Shown here: one piece after another, positions 48,600 through 59,639 of the stretch
Layout: every line of letters begins with the position of its first letter
How positions within the stretch are numbered: the first letter of the stretch is position 1
Source of the DNA: Adiantum capillus-veneris
Lineage: Eukaryota > Streptophyta > Polypodiopsida > Polypodiales > Pteridaceae
NCBI GenBank assembly: GCA_014529385.2
Contig: CM043945.1
Location: forward strand, 145,803,741 to 145,867,740
Length of the DNA: 64,000 bases
Direction: 5' to 3'
Notes under the pieces: model-generated
What the model was told of the DNA's origin: nothing
The model's database searches: none
What the model saw: only the letters and a program-made list of their open reading frames with translations
Translations under genes and position numbers: made by a program

Positions 48600-49080
48600 A
48601 GCATAATTTCTTGCAAGCACATGAGCGAATGGATTTCTTTTCACCTCTGCTGTGTTCATTTATGTCAACCAGGGTGTTTGGAGGGATATCACATTTCTTG
48701 TCCCCAGGCTCTTCTAGAATTTGTTCCAGGCCACCTTTTCTCTTTAATTTCACTTTGTTTACAAAACCCTACAGGGGGTTGTCTTCACCGATGTCTTGCA
48801 CAATCAGCCCACTATCAGTCCTGAAACCTTCCTTTTTAGCACTCCTACCTTCCTCTTGCACACGCCTAACTCTTTCCTCTGAGACACTTGTTTGATCATT
48901 TGTAGGGGGCTTGGGTTTGGGATGAGTAATCATGATAAAATCTTCATCATCATCATTTATTTCTTTATCATGTGAAGCAGCCTCATGCACTGTCGCATGC
49001 TGTGGCATTACATCTTCCCTTTGATACTGTCTATCCAGCTCATCAGATTCATCATAGAGAGCTTCTCTTCTTTCCTTTGA
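48600..49080 (-). pseudogene. Acidic exon with a possible CXC (tesmin/TSO1-like) remnant
   Basis: The minus strand opens after an acceptor-like CACCTTTCAG at 49081. It reads SKERREALYDESDELDRQYQ, then an acidic DDDEDFIMI stretch and EERVRRVQEEGRSAKKEG, reaches a TAG at about 48770-48772, and continues in the same frame with KVKLKRKGGLEQILEEPGDK and KKSIRSCACKKLC. SCACKK is the opening of CXC domains of the TSO1/tesmin type; the rest would need a frame change and is not convincing. If real, it is a nuclear DNA-binding module. It sits between the phosphatase-like part and the zinc-finger exon, all on one strand. Confidence 0.4.
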
Positions 49081-49205
49081 CTGAAAGGTGTCTTGTCAGG
49101 TTCGCATCCTACATCATTGATACCTGTGTATTCCATTCACCCATTAATTTTCATCCATACCATTATGATTGCTTGTATGCATAGTGTGACAGGTAGCATT
49201 CCATG

Positions 49206-49395
49206 TGAAGGGGATCGGAGAGCACCACAGACGGAGAGTGAGAGAGAGAAGGAGACACACGACACACAGATATGGGTGGGGAGACTCAATGAGTGAGCAG
49301 CCCCCTATACACTTATGCTATGTATAAGGTATACAAGTCAGTGGGTGCCCAGACTCTGGGCGACCGGGCAAGGCACATGCGCCTATACCCCAACA
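49206..49395 (-). repeat. 3' LTR of the copia derivative
   Basis: 190 bp, reading TGTTGGGGTATA on the minus strand, next to a purine tract AAGTGGGAGGT. Its mate is at 52984-53176. TATGCTATGTATAAGG within it may be the promoter region. Confidence 0.92.
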
Positions 49396-49619
49396 ACCTC
49401 CCACTTAAAGGCGATTGTGCCTTTAAGCAAGGGAACCTAGTCTAAAGACTACAAAAAGCGAGAGAAAACCGCTCTCAACCGATGCCCACTGTCTCGCTGT
49501 GATCGTGTGCATCTGGCTGTCCTACTCCCGTGTAAGTCCATACACCACCAGACGTACCGCACACGTACTACAAGTATGTATGCAATACCTGTATATCTCC
49601 CTCGTGCACTATGCCATCA

Positions 49620-51320
49620 TCAGTCCAAACGACTGACAACCCCAACTGCAAATGCTCCCACTGCAGCTGCGATATCCGGTCTCAAGATCAGCATCTCATA
49701 CATGAGACCACCGAATGCCAATGCAATGCTAGCGGGCCGTGCTAGCTCTACGGACCATGCATCAACATATATATCCCTAGCAATAGGCATCTCTGACTGA
49801 CAAGGTGTGTTAGCCACATGCATCTCCTGAGTGTCCGCAAAAGACGCATCAACCTGTCGTGCAACCTCAGAGCAAACCAGCTGCTCTAGGTGTCTGCTGG
49901 AAGACATATCGTGCACAACTATATCCCCATGCTCACTGTCGAGCATAGAAAGGAATGACTGCATAATCGCTGACATCTCAGCCTCCTCTGTAATCATCCA
50001 CTGCAAACATGACCACTCAATCTGTTGTGACTCACTAGAGCTCTCATGCTCTAACTCCTTATGCATAGACTCTTGCACAACGTCCTCCTGTCGTGACTCA
50101 CTAGAGCAAGACCGCTCTACCTGTCTATCCTGCATAGAAGTATCTTGCACAACTGACTCTCTGCTTTGCTCAGTCACTAGCAAAGCATGCATGTCTGACT
50201 CTGTCACCTCTCTGTGTGACTGCTCAAGTCGTGCCCCAACTGTGTGTTGTGTGCACAACGAGCTCATCACTTTGCACTCCATGCAAAGCACCCTATAACC
50301 CATGAGCAAAAGAGACTGTCCGGGTCTCTGGCTCTTTGCATGGCTGTAACAAGATTGAGACTCGACCATCTCGCACCAATACTACGTGCAATTGGTACCA
50401 TGTGCCAACTCTAGCACCTCTCGCAATCACTAGCGAACCCAAATGCAACGCAAAAGATCGCTCAAGTAACGATACCCGACATCCACTATCCCTGAGCTGA
50501 CCAACAGAGATCAAACTCATCGTCAAATCTGGCACATGACGCACATCTCTGATCACGTATGATGCACCGCTCGGTAATGACAGTCTCACATCTCCTGAAC
50601 CAGCAATCTCATGCAGTGAGCCATCTGCCAATCGCACACTACCATGCACTCTGCTAGAATAGTTACTAAACCAGTCACGATACGGAGTGACATGAAAAGT
50701 AGCGTCCCTGTCTAGCACCCACTGCAAAAGAAGTGCACTATCCTCAGACGTCAAAAAATCAGGAGTAATACAGGAAGCAAATGTGACCTCACTGTCACTA
50801 GGGTACTCAGACACTGTATCTGATCCTGCAACTGTCAAGTCAACGGAGCCTATAGCATCTACTGCATCCTTGAGACTAGCCTGTTTCCTGTGCTGTCTCA
50901 TACGATGAAAGCATCACCGTCTAAAGTGCCCTGAATGACCACAATGCCAACCCGTAACCCGTCGGCGCATATGTGAATGCCGTTGTCTCACAAGAGTCTC
51001 AGATGACTCAGATTTGTCATACATCTCATGCAATCTCTGCCAACATGCTCTCGTAGTCGTCTCATACATAACAAGAGCAAATATAGACTCCGCAAGGTGC
51101 AAACATATCGTAGATAATGCCATCTCATCTAGCTCCTGTCACTGATTTTTAGACAAGCATGAAGGTCTACTTACATCACCACTCAATGGTCCATGCAACC
51201 CTCACTGTGTTAATGCATCAAGCATACACTCTCTCCATGCTGCAAAGTCTGACCCATCAAACATGAGCATTTCGGAGAGATCATAATCTGAGCGATCACC
51301 TATCTCTGCCATGAGCACAA
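49620..51320 (-). mobile_element. Copia gag/protease and pol-tail remnants (fossil)
   Basis: Gag: SEMLMFDGSDFAAWRECML (about 51215-51275), then WQRLHEMYD and the zinc-knuckle pattern WHCGHSGHFRR (about 50915-50950). Protease: WVLDRDATFHVTP (about 50680-50720), where the family has a DSG-type loop. Gag-pre-integrase: RHVPDLTMSLISVGQL and GTWYQLHV. The last part, GGLMYEMLILRPDIAAAVG, resembles the C-terminal end of copia reverse transcriptase. The Ser/Glu-rich stretch between them is not a known domain. Confidence 0.8.
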
Positions 51321-52969
51321 TGTAGCAAACTAGAAAGAAAAATCAATGTCTCAGAACTTGCCAACTGTCCAAGAATATGGTAAAGTTACGATGCAAAATC
51401 TGTGAGACAATCTGTAAGCATAAAGCTCCCACAAATGGCAATGATGCAAATCCCAAAAGCCAAGTGTACGAGGCTCCTGTGAGTAAACCAAGCTCCTGTA
51501 TGGCTGTAAAATTTGCCTGCAAATCAGCCCCAAAATTCAGCTCTTAAACAGCTGCATAAACAAGTCACAAACGTGTCCTAGATCAGCCTACAACTAAGCC
51601 ATACATGGACACCTGCAAAGAGGAAACAATGGCTGCAAATTCAACGCCCAAATAAGCCCTCAAACCTACCTCTGTAAACTTGTAAACCTGTAGCTGAAAT
51701 CTGCTGAAAAACCTCAAGCCATTAGTGCTCGAATCCGGCTACCTAGCTCATAGCCACACAAGCATACATCACAATATTCACTCCTGTGAGTGTGCCAAGA
51801 TAACTGTATGCCTGTCAAACCGTGAGCTAATCACCAAGCCCACACTGTGCACTATCGATGCATACACAGGCACAAATCTCCCACCTGCAGAGAACACCGC
51901 ACGCAAATGTTGAGTGCAACCCGCAATCTCTACCTAGATCGCATAAATGATGCACATAAAACTCCTGGGAAAATTTCGCCACTTTCGACGCACAATGGCT
52001 ATCAACACAAAATAACCATTGTCCTACAAGCTCAATACAATGAGCAATCAATGGGCATCAAACTACACTCAACATACATGCATAAACTCTACAAACCTGT
52101 GTCTGACAAATGCTCACAAAGAGTACCATAGGTGATCATACATGTCATCCACAACCAACCTCTGCACTTGCTCACAAGATCTACTGCTCACCACATAAGC
52201 ATACATAGAGTATTACCCGCTCAAAGACCATGTATGCAAGCCACAACACTGCAGAAGAACCACTCAACTGCAACTGGCAACACCTGTGGGAGTACTAGAC
52301 TCGACCTATACCTGGGAGTCAAACCCAATCTTGTAACACCTCATATGTGCCTGCTACCTGTAGTGTGCACGGGTAAGCTGTCTGCAGCAAAGAAAACAAC
52401 AGAGCCCAAAACTGTCCTGAAAAAACAGTCTCTGTGTTTTTAATTTCAGACCCATCTACACTCCGAATCAGAAAACAATTCCTTTTACAAAGTCGTAGAG
52501 CTTGAAGCCAGCTCCGTTTTGAACCAAAAAGTTTTGGAATTGGAGCTTTGTAGCTCAAGTTATGAGCAAAATAGTAGACTGCTGTCAAACTGCCAAAAAC
52601 TGAACGACTTTCTTCTGTGCTTCTTTGAGCTCATAGAAAGGCTCAAACTCACTTCCCACCTCGATGCGTGAACTGAATGCATCAATCTCACAATGCTTCC
52701 ATGTCTATGGAAGCTGCAAGCTCCAATCTGTTCGCCGATGTAGCCGTTGTAAAGCTTGTCGAGAAAAGGGAAGATGTTGTACACAGTGGGCTGATCTGTA
52801 GAGGAACTGTGGACTGATCTGTGAGCACTAGGAAGCTCCTGAGAGCTCTCCTGCAAGCCTCTGTATGGCTGTCCATAAGCCTCTCTATTTCTTTGCTCAG
52901 ATCTGTGACCTCTCCGCCATAGCCGACGAGTTCATCGTGAAGCCGTCCATGTACGCTCTCACACCTGTC

Positions 52970-52981
52970 GCTCTGATACCA
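52970..52981 (-). other. Antisense primer binding site of the copia derivative
   Basis: GCTCTGATACCA, the complement of the methionine primer site, lies 2 bases from the right LTR. Confidence 0.92.
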
Positions 52982-52983
52982 AT

Positions 52984-53176
52984 TGAAGGGGATCGGAGAG
53001 AACCACAGACGGAGAGTGAGAGAGAGAGAAGGAGACACACGACACACACATATGGGTGGGGAGACTCAATGAGTGAGCAGCCCCGTATACACTTATGCTA
53101 TGTATAAGGTATACAAGTCAGTTGGGCGCCCAGACTCTGGGGGGCCGGGCAAGGCACATGCGCGTATACCCCAACA
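52984..53176 (-). repeat. 5' LTR of the copia derivative
   Basis: 193 bp, ending CCCCTTCA on the minus strand beside the primer site. It is followed on the plus strand by the CCATG duplication and then by palindrome-array sequence. Confidence 0.92.
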
Positions 53177-53189
53177 CCATGTATGGTAG

Positions 53190-54530
53190 GCATCTATATC
53201 CTGTAGACATTCATATTGTCTATGCTAACTAGTATACAAAGTGTGCTAACCACCATGATTAATATGCTAACTAGCATACAAAATATGCTAACAAGGAAGT
53301 GTGAATATAGTGTGTATGCTAACTAGCAGAGAATGTAAGCTAATTAGCATACATAAAATGTCAATAGGCAAAATTGTGTGTATGCTAATGGTATGCTCAT
53401 TACTGATGGTGTGCTAATTAGCATACATGCTATGTTAATCAGCATAAATGGTATGCTAATTAGCATACAATGTATGCTAGCATGGATGGTATGCTAACTA
53501 GAGGATAAGTTATACTAATAAACATAACGTCTCTGCTAATTAGCATACCATATTTGTTGGTTAGTATATTGTGCATGCTAACTAAAATACTCATTACGAT
53601 AACTAGCAAAGAGGTATGCTAACTAGCATACAGATTATGCTAGCTAGCTCAAAATGTATGCTAACTAGCATAGAGGTATGCTAACAAGCATACACATTAT
53701 GCTAGCTAGCAAAGAAGGTATGCTAACTAAACTTTGAATGCTTGTTAGCATGCACCAAATGCTAGCTAGCATACAAGGTATGCTAGTTAGCATACTGAGT
53801 ATGCTAATTATCATACCTTTTGTTATAGTTATCATACTTGCATGCTAGCCATCATAGACAATGTTCTATATGCTAATTAGCATACCTTGTTAGCTAGTTA
53901 GCACACATGGCTAACAAGATATGCTAATTAGCATATATAATATGCTAATTAGCATACCTTATATACTAATTAGCATACTTTTTATGCTAATTAAAAAGTA
54001 TGCTAATTAACATATAAAATATGCTAACTAGCATACCATGTATGTTAGTTAGCACATTGTGTGTACTAACTAACATATAGGGTATGCTAATTAGCATACC
54101 TTGTTTGCTATTTAGCACACTGTGCACTAATTAGCTTATTTAACATGCTGATTAGCATACTTTGTGTCTAATTGGGAAACTCTCTATACTAGTTAGCATG
54201 CATAGTTTGTTAACTAGCATAGAAGGTATGCTTATTAGCATACATAGTATGCTAACTAGCATACAAAAAATGCCAACTAGTATTCACAATATGTTAGCTA
54301 GGATAACTAGCTGTGCTAACTAGCATACACATTACGCTTAACACCATGACAATGTATGCTAGCTATATCTCAATGTATGCTAACTAGCATAACTAGGTTT
54401 GACAACTACCATACACAATATGTTAGACACCATACCCACTAACTATGCTAACTAGCATAACTAGGTTTGACAACTACCATACACAATATGCTAGACACCA
54501 TACCCACTAAGCTAACTAGCATACACAGGG
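53190..54530. repeat. Palindrome array inside an inferred intron
   Basis: Dense TATGCTAATTAGCATA and TATGCTAACTAGCATA units with 10-40-bp spacers. The AAGGAGAAGAGATGG linker of the 45-47 kb array is missing. A roughly 64-bp duplication (ACTAGGTTTGACAACTACCA) lies at about 54392-54520. On the minus strand the array lies between the inferred donor at 54578 and the next exon at 49080. Confidence 0.92.
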
Positions 54531-54578
54531 CTAGCGTAGGAATCAAGGCTGGATAATTGTTCCTTAACATTATCTTAC

Positions 54579-54960
54579 CAGAACTCTGTGTGATTGGAGG
54601 TCCTTGCCCTATGACCTTGCCACACCATTCAGCTGGTATCCTCTGCTGGCAGGTGGAAGCTCTACATTCGGTCCCCAGGGAGCATGCAGCAACAAAGCAG
54701 ATTAAGTGATAGGTATGCTCACATGGCATTTTGACCATTGCACTAATTTCGTGTACTTCTAGTGGAAAACCACAGCCAGTAAACACGTTGCTTGTTGTCC
54801 CATTGCGTACCCCTCCTATACACTCTGTAAAAGTGTCCATAGCTATCTTGCATAGGGTAGTGGGGATGAAGGAGCCTTGTATCATCCTACTTATCTACAT
54901 GAACAGCTGTAATTGACTATCGTAGGCATGCACTTTCGCTTCCTGCACCTCCACATTAAT
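54579..54960 (-). pseudogene. Cys/His zinc-finger-like exon of the minus-strand gene
   Basis: Bounded by acceptor-like GTTTGTAG and donor-like GTAAGAT. It reads INVEVQEAKVHAYDSQLQLF, a TAG (about 54892-54894), then ISRMIQGSFIPTTLCKIAMD and TGCGFPLEVHEISAMV, with MPCEHTYHLICFVAACSL and the Cys pair ECRASTC. The C...CxHxYHxxC...C...C pattern resembles RING or SP-RING modules of ubiquitin or SUMO ligases, but spacing is unusual and no family is certain. A similar pattern appears at 63.1-63.4 kb on the other strand. Confidence 0.55.
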
Positions 54961-55057
54961 CTACAAACCAATCAAAACAGAGGCATGGTAAGTACATAGG
55001 ATAGTTGTGCACATATTCAAAACATAAGGTTCAATCACAAAAACCATCAGCACTTAC

Positions 55058-56001
55058 ATGAAGACAGGTTATGTCAATATCAACAGTAGTGGGGGTGTCC
55101 TCACTGTGAGGAAACCCCAAACCATCCAGTGTCTCCTTCAATGTCTCGATCTTTACCTTGAACTCTATTTCTCTCCTTGCATCCACACTGTCAGTGAGGC
55201 CTAAACAACGCAATTCATTCTCAGCATCATGAAGCTTATGTCTCATAGCAAGTACTACAGGGCTGACCATATCATGGCTTGCTTTCAAAACCCTCGCAAC
55301 TTCAAGCTCCTGACCCGCATTCTTGAGCTGTTGTTTAGCATCATGCAGTCGATTTCTTAGATGGTCATTTGCACTCATGATATGTTGCAAATCAGAGAGC
55401 CCGAAATATGACAGGCTTGTTGTCACTTTGTGAGAGCTATTAATAGAGAGGGGTGTTGCCCTGGCAGCAGAAACAACATTCGGAGCTACTTGGCTAGCGC
55501 AATCATCCTTTGTTTCCATAGAGCCCTCCTCTATTTTTTGACTTGAGGGGTGGGTATTATGCATAGTCCACTTTTCAACATGGGCATCGTAGTATCCTTT
55601 TTCTCGAAGGTCCTGCAAATGTTGGACAGCAAACTTAGCCCAATTGAACTGCATGATTGAGCCACTTGCAAGTGCCAATGGATTGAATTGTTTTACAAAA
55701 CCCTTTGCAAAAGCCGAATTAATTTCCGTGTTGGTGGGGGCCTTCCGGTACACCCTGCAGTGCAGTTGAAGTACTTGGTCGTACATGTCGCTACGAATGC
55801 TACTGCATTTGAAGCGATATTTTTTGCAATCCTTTGCCTCTCTGAATACACTAAACCACTCCAAATTTGTAATCTGCTCCCACTTCACCAATTTGGGGTC
55901 GACACCGTCCATGGAGAGGCCATCGAAAACATCAAACTCTTCTGCTGTTACACAAAACTTTTCCTACAATGGGATGTTCAACTTGGGAGCTTTCCATCGA
56001 C
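55058..56001 (-). pseudogene. Coiled-coil exon of the minus-strand gene
   Basis: Bounded by acceptor-like TGTGTGCAG and donor-like GTAAGTGC. After one early TAG (about 55967-55969) the frame is open for about 310 codons: FCVTAEEFDVFDGLSMDGVD, then RFKCSSIRSDMYDQ and AFAKGFVKQFNPLAL, a Ser/Thr-rich linker, and from about residue 165 heptad-rich helices (DHLRNRLHDAKQQLKNAGQE, RHKLHDAENELRCLG, KVKIETLKETLDGLG) that look like coiled coil. I do not recognise the family. The open length and clean splice-like borders argue for a formerly real exon. Confidence 0.6.
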
Positions 56002-56371
56002 CTGCACACCACACAGGATTATAAGATTAAAACCTTACAGAACCCCACTAGAATAGGGCTGTCAAGTAATTTCTACGCAGGCAATTGTGCGGACTCTCCT
56101 TAGATGCAATCATCTAATCATGCATCTTGAATGCCTAAGGAAATGCACAAGCACCTGATCAGTGTGAGAGAATCCACAACTAGATTGCAGCTAGGGGCTA
56201 CTGCAAAAACAAGCATATAAGCTGAATTCATAGTCCTCTGTGTTGATTTCACATAACAACACAATTTTCTCATGGGTGAGAGGATTCACTAACAGATTAG
56301 TAGTCGGGGCATGCTGGAGAAATGTGTCATGCTTTGCTTGATTTACAACTTCCAAATGTGGCCCCCTCATT

Positions 56372-56407
<36 letters not shown>
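56372..56407. repeat. (GA)n microsatellite
   Basis: 36-bp dinucleotide run at the start of the inferred first intron of the minus-strand gene. Confidence 0.95.
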
Positions 56408-56408
<1 letters not shown>

Positions 56409-56410
<2 letters not shown>

Positions 56411-56704
56411 TTGAGTCCTGCTTCCCCCTACATGCATGTACTTTGACATTGGGGATCCTTGGGAATTAGAAGCATTTAATCTTTTGCAAGGCGGAGGAGA
56501 AGCAACTGAACCTTTGCCCCTCGACTTCCTTCTCGATGGAGTACTGTCAAGATTGATGTCGAAGGTGGCTGGCTCCAATGGTGAGCTATTCTCCACTTGG
56601 GTTGACTGATGGCCTCTGACTGCAGACCTGCTTGCAGCTCGCAATCGCTTTCCTCCCTCTCTCTGACCTGTGGCCCCTGCATTGTGCTTCCCTCCATGCT
56701 TCAT
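56409..56704 (-). pseudogene. First exon of the minus-strand gene, basic N-terminus
   Basis: It starts at ATG 56704 with MKHGGKHNAGATGQREGGKR and continues with basic, Ser-rich segments (PSRRKSRGKGS, PPPCKRLN) that could be a nuclear localisation signal. It runs to a donor-like GTACTC followed by a (GA)n tract (CT on the minus strand). The next inferred exon is at 56001. It is low in complexity, so no family can be assigned. Confidence 0.45.
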
Positions 56705-57589
56705 GACTACACCACTACCTCAACGTAACGATTGAGCTTAACCGTTAGAGATTTTAAAAATATTACGAAACATTTTTTCAAAGTCCAAGTATTACACTTT
56801 GTATAGTTCATGATGGTGGCCCACACACTTGAAAAAACATGACTGTCCTATCCATGTGTTATGCTTACAAGATGTGCTTGTTGGCATATGTTAACTAGCA
56901 CAAAAAGCGCGACACGTTAACATGCTTTCACCCCCAAACAAGCTGGAAAAAATCCCTAAATTTGTGGAAAGGTCCTTTGGGATAAAGTTACATTTTGAAC
57001 CTCACTTTTCCACTTGTCAAGAACTTTGGACACATCTTTTATGACCATGCATGAAACTTGCTATTTTTGACTGAGATCATCCGCATTTACCTTTCTAGGC
57101 AAAAATAGTGTGTAACATCAAAACACTTGACATTATTATATTTTAAAACCAAATTAGGCATGTTTTAATGTGATTAAATATGTATTAGTGCCACATTGAG
57201 GGCCTCGATTCCTTCGTAACGTACATACACAAGTGCAACCGTGGCATTCGTTTTCGCATATATCACACTTTGTACATTATAGCACTTGCTCCCACATATC
57301 AAAATTCATAAAACATGATGTGAAAATTCAAATTTCAAATTGTAAACACAGCACAACATGACAATGCAATGATGGAGAACGTGAAGTAGGAGCTCAAAAG
57401 CATGCAACATAGAAAGTAGTATCATTGGGTGTGCTAATACAAAGATAATGCTTGCCCTAGAATGATGGTTGTATATACAATACCATGGAAAAAAGAACCT
57501 CCTAAAGAGGGAAAAAAGTGTTGCAATGGTCCTAAGGATTTTCACACACAACACTACTGTGATATGGTAACAAATCCCTCCTATGATTG
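56705..57589. other. Stretch upstream of the minus-strand gene, nothing recognised
   Basis: AT-rich. A promoter for the minus-strand gene would lie here, but I see no convincing TATA box at a defined distance. No repeat family matches elsewhere in the window. Confidence 0.4.
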
Positions 57590-58060
57590 TGCAATGAATG
57601 TGGACTGGCACTGATGTACACGAAAGTGCAAGATCCTATGTAATAAGTCCACAAAGGGGAGAAAGCCCAAATCTTTGTGAAAGGCTTTGTACTTCTTGTG
57701 GGACTGATCCTTTATGAAAACATCGGTAGGGTTTTCTTGAATAGACACTTAAGCTAAGATGACCTCTCCTATATAGAGTCTCTCCCTAATATAATGGTAA
57801 TGCACCTTGATGTGCTTTGTGTGAGCATGAAACACTTGGATCCTTGGAATTTCCAAGGCACTTTGATCGTCACTGAAGATAGTGGTGGAAAGCTACTCTC
57901 AAACACCCAAGTCAAGCACAAGGCATTCTAGACAAACACATGCAATAGTAGCTAAGAAAGCTTCCCTGTAAGCCTCACAACTAGAAGGGGCTATTGTCAG
58001 CTGCTTCTTGGTCAACCATAATATTGATCAATTTTTGAGCATGAAACAAAAACCACTAAT
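57590..58060 (-). mobile_element. Old Ty1-copia RNase H fragment, antisense
   Basis: The minus strand shows FHAHTKHIKVHYHYIRERL, as in the C-terminal copia RNase H (TKHIDVHYHFIRE), preceded by an SSCEAYREAFLATIA-type segment and followed by the QENPTDVFIKD region. It has a few breaks and no LTRs. An old isolated 3' pol fragment. Confidence 0.8.
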
Positions 58061-59639
58061 GTACACTCACATGTCATAGAAATAAGCCTACTATAAGTCT
58101 AAAAGAGCATGTGAATCTAGTGTGACAGAGATCCCCCCTTGAGATAAAAAACCCAAGATGGATTGGGCCCCTTACCTACATGCTCATTTTACTTTAAAAA
58201 GCATAAATCTTAGCAAGCAAATCATACAAAAGGAAAAGGTTAAGAGTTAACAAGGAAAGGTGATAGGAGAGAAAGAAGGTTAAAGAAGATGCGTAGGGGG
58301 ACTTGTGAGGGACAAAAGATGGAAAAGTGTGGTACCAAGATTCTAAGGAAGACGTTAAATAGGGCTCATTTTCAGGTAAGAGTCATCTTGTAAGAGAGAC
58401 AAGACAAGATAAGGAGTATCTCAAGCAATTTGATCTAGAATACTCTCTTGAAAGAAGGAGAGTATTGAGGCATTAAAAGATTAAATACAAGATTTTGAAG
58501 ACAATTAATTGAGCTCTCAATGATTTGAGTACTTCTATTTACTTGCATGCTTTATCTACTCATTTCTCCCTTGTGTGAAGTTGGTTGTTGAGTCCAAAAG
58601 TAGCTTTGTGCTTCTAGGAATATCGCTAAACAACAACATAAGTCTCTTGCATTATTTTTGTGTTTTGGATGTGTCATTGTGCATGCTTTCTTCACTCATA
58701 ACTTGTCATTTAAGTATTTGTTTTGAATTTTGAAAGTAAATGTGAATTGAGCTTGACCTTACTAAGCTATAGAGTGTATTTATTGCCAAAATTGACAGTC
58801 ACTTGATAAATTAGTCTATAAAAATATATTTTTGCAAGTAGACATCCTATTGATGGATTGGATTGCAAACCTTAGATAGGTTCCAGATGGTCTTGTCTAT
58901 CACTATAGCAAGCTTAATTGAATTGGACCACTTTAGCTTTGTGAAATGCTTGTGCGGCTTGACTCCTGGTTGTAGACTAGTTGTAAGTGATTTGGGTATC
59001 ACTTGAGATTGACATTTGATTCTAGCATATTATGATTGGATTTTTTGAGATTTTGACACTCTTTTGTAGCCTTTATACACTAGCCGGATCAAGGATGTCC
59101 CTCATATCAATAAAATTCAAGGTTCTCACAATGAGGCTAGAGGAGTTGGGAAACCTCGTAACAATCTAAGAGAGATTAACATCACAAATGATTGGAGATC
59201 TTATTTTATGATAACTATCATAGAAATACAGGAGCCATGTCCAAGTGAGCTATGCAAACCTAGAGCATTAGCACTAGAACATGGAATTCCAATATCTTTA
59301 TGGTGACATTGGATCTGTAGTTTTCATAGAGAGAAAACACACAGATCAAAGAATCTACCATCATATAGGAAAAATCACAAAGCTAAATCAAAACTGAGAG
59401 TTGTACAATCAACAAAAAACAATGACACGAATGATTAAGGACTTTATGAGAGTTTTTTTCTACTTTCTTAGAGGAATTGTTGAAAATCAGGTCACATGCG
59501 TGGGCTATGGTGGAACAAAACTTGGAAAAAGTGGATATCTAACCTTCATTTAAGGATATGAAATCAGAAACAAAGAAAAAAACACACACAAGATAAAACA
59601 TAGAGCTAGTTCTTGTCAATAAAGTGGGTGACTTATTGT
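58061..59639. other. Non-coding stretch, nothing recognised
   Basis: AT-rich sequence without coding motifs or clear repeats. 59090-59460 may belong to the Ty3 relic that follows, but I see no motif. Confidence 0.4.

Larger units (their letters stand above)
49206..53176 (-). mobile_element. Small Ty1-copia derivative (fossil), antisense
   Basis: A 4.0-kb element with short LTRs (49206-49395 and 52984-53176, about 95% identical by eye), an antisense primer site beside the right LTR, a purine tract beside the left LTR, and a perfect 5-bp duplication CCATG (49201-49205 and 53177-53181). Parts seen on the minus strand are a long leader (about 51330-52970), gag with a zinc knuckle (about 50900-51320), a protease and gag-pre-integrase region (about 50300-50900) and a segment like the end of copia reverse transcriptase (about 49620-49790). 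It is short for a copia element and non-autonomous, with several breaks (about three to five). It lies within an inferred intron of the minus-strand gene. Confidence 0.92.

Noticed and set aside
49831-50298. 155-codon plus-strand Ser/Cys-rich frame
   Set aside because: Antisense shadow of the copia element's minus-strand coding; no family pattern.
57306-57611. 101-codon minus-strand Leu/His/Cys-rich frame
   Set aside because: It overlaps the end of the copia RNase H fragment region and shows no membrane-protein family beyond AT-rich bias.
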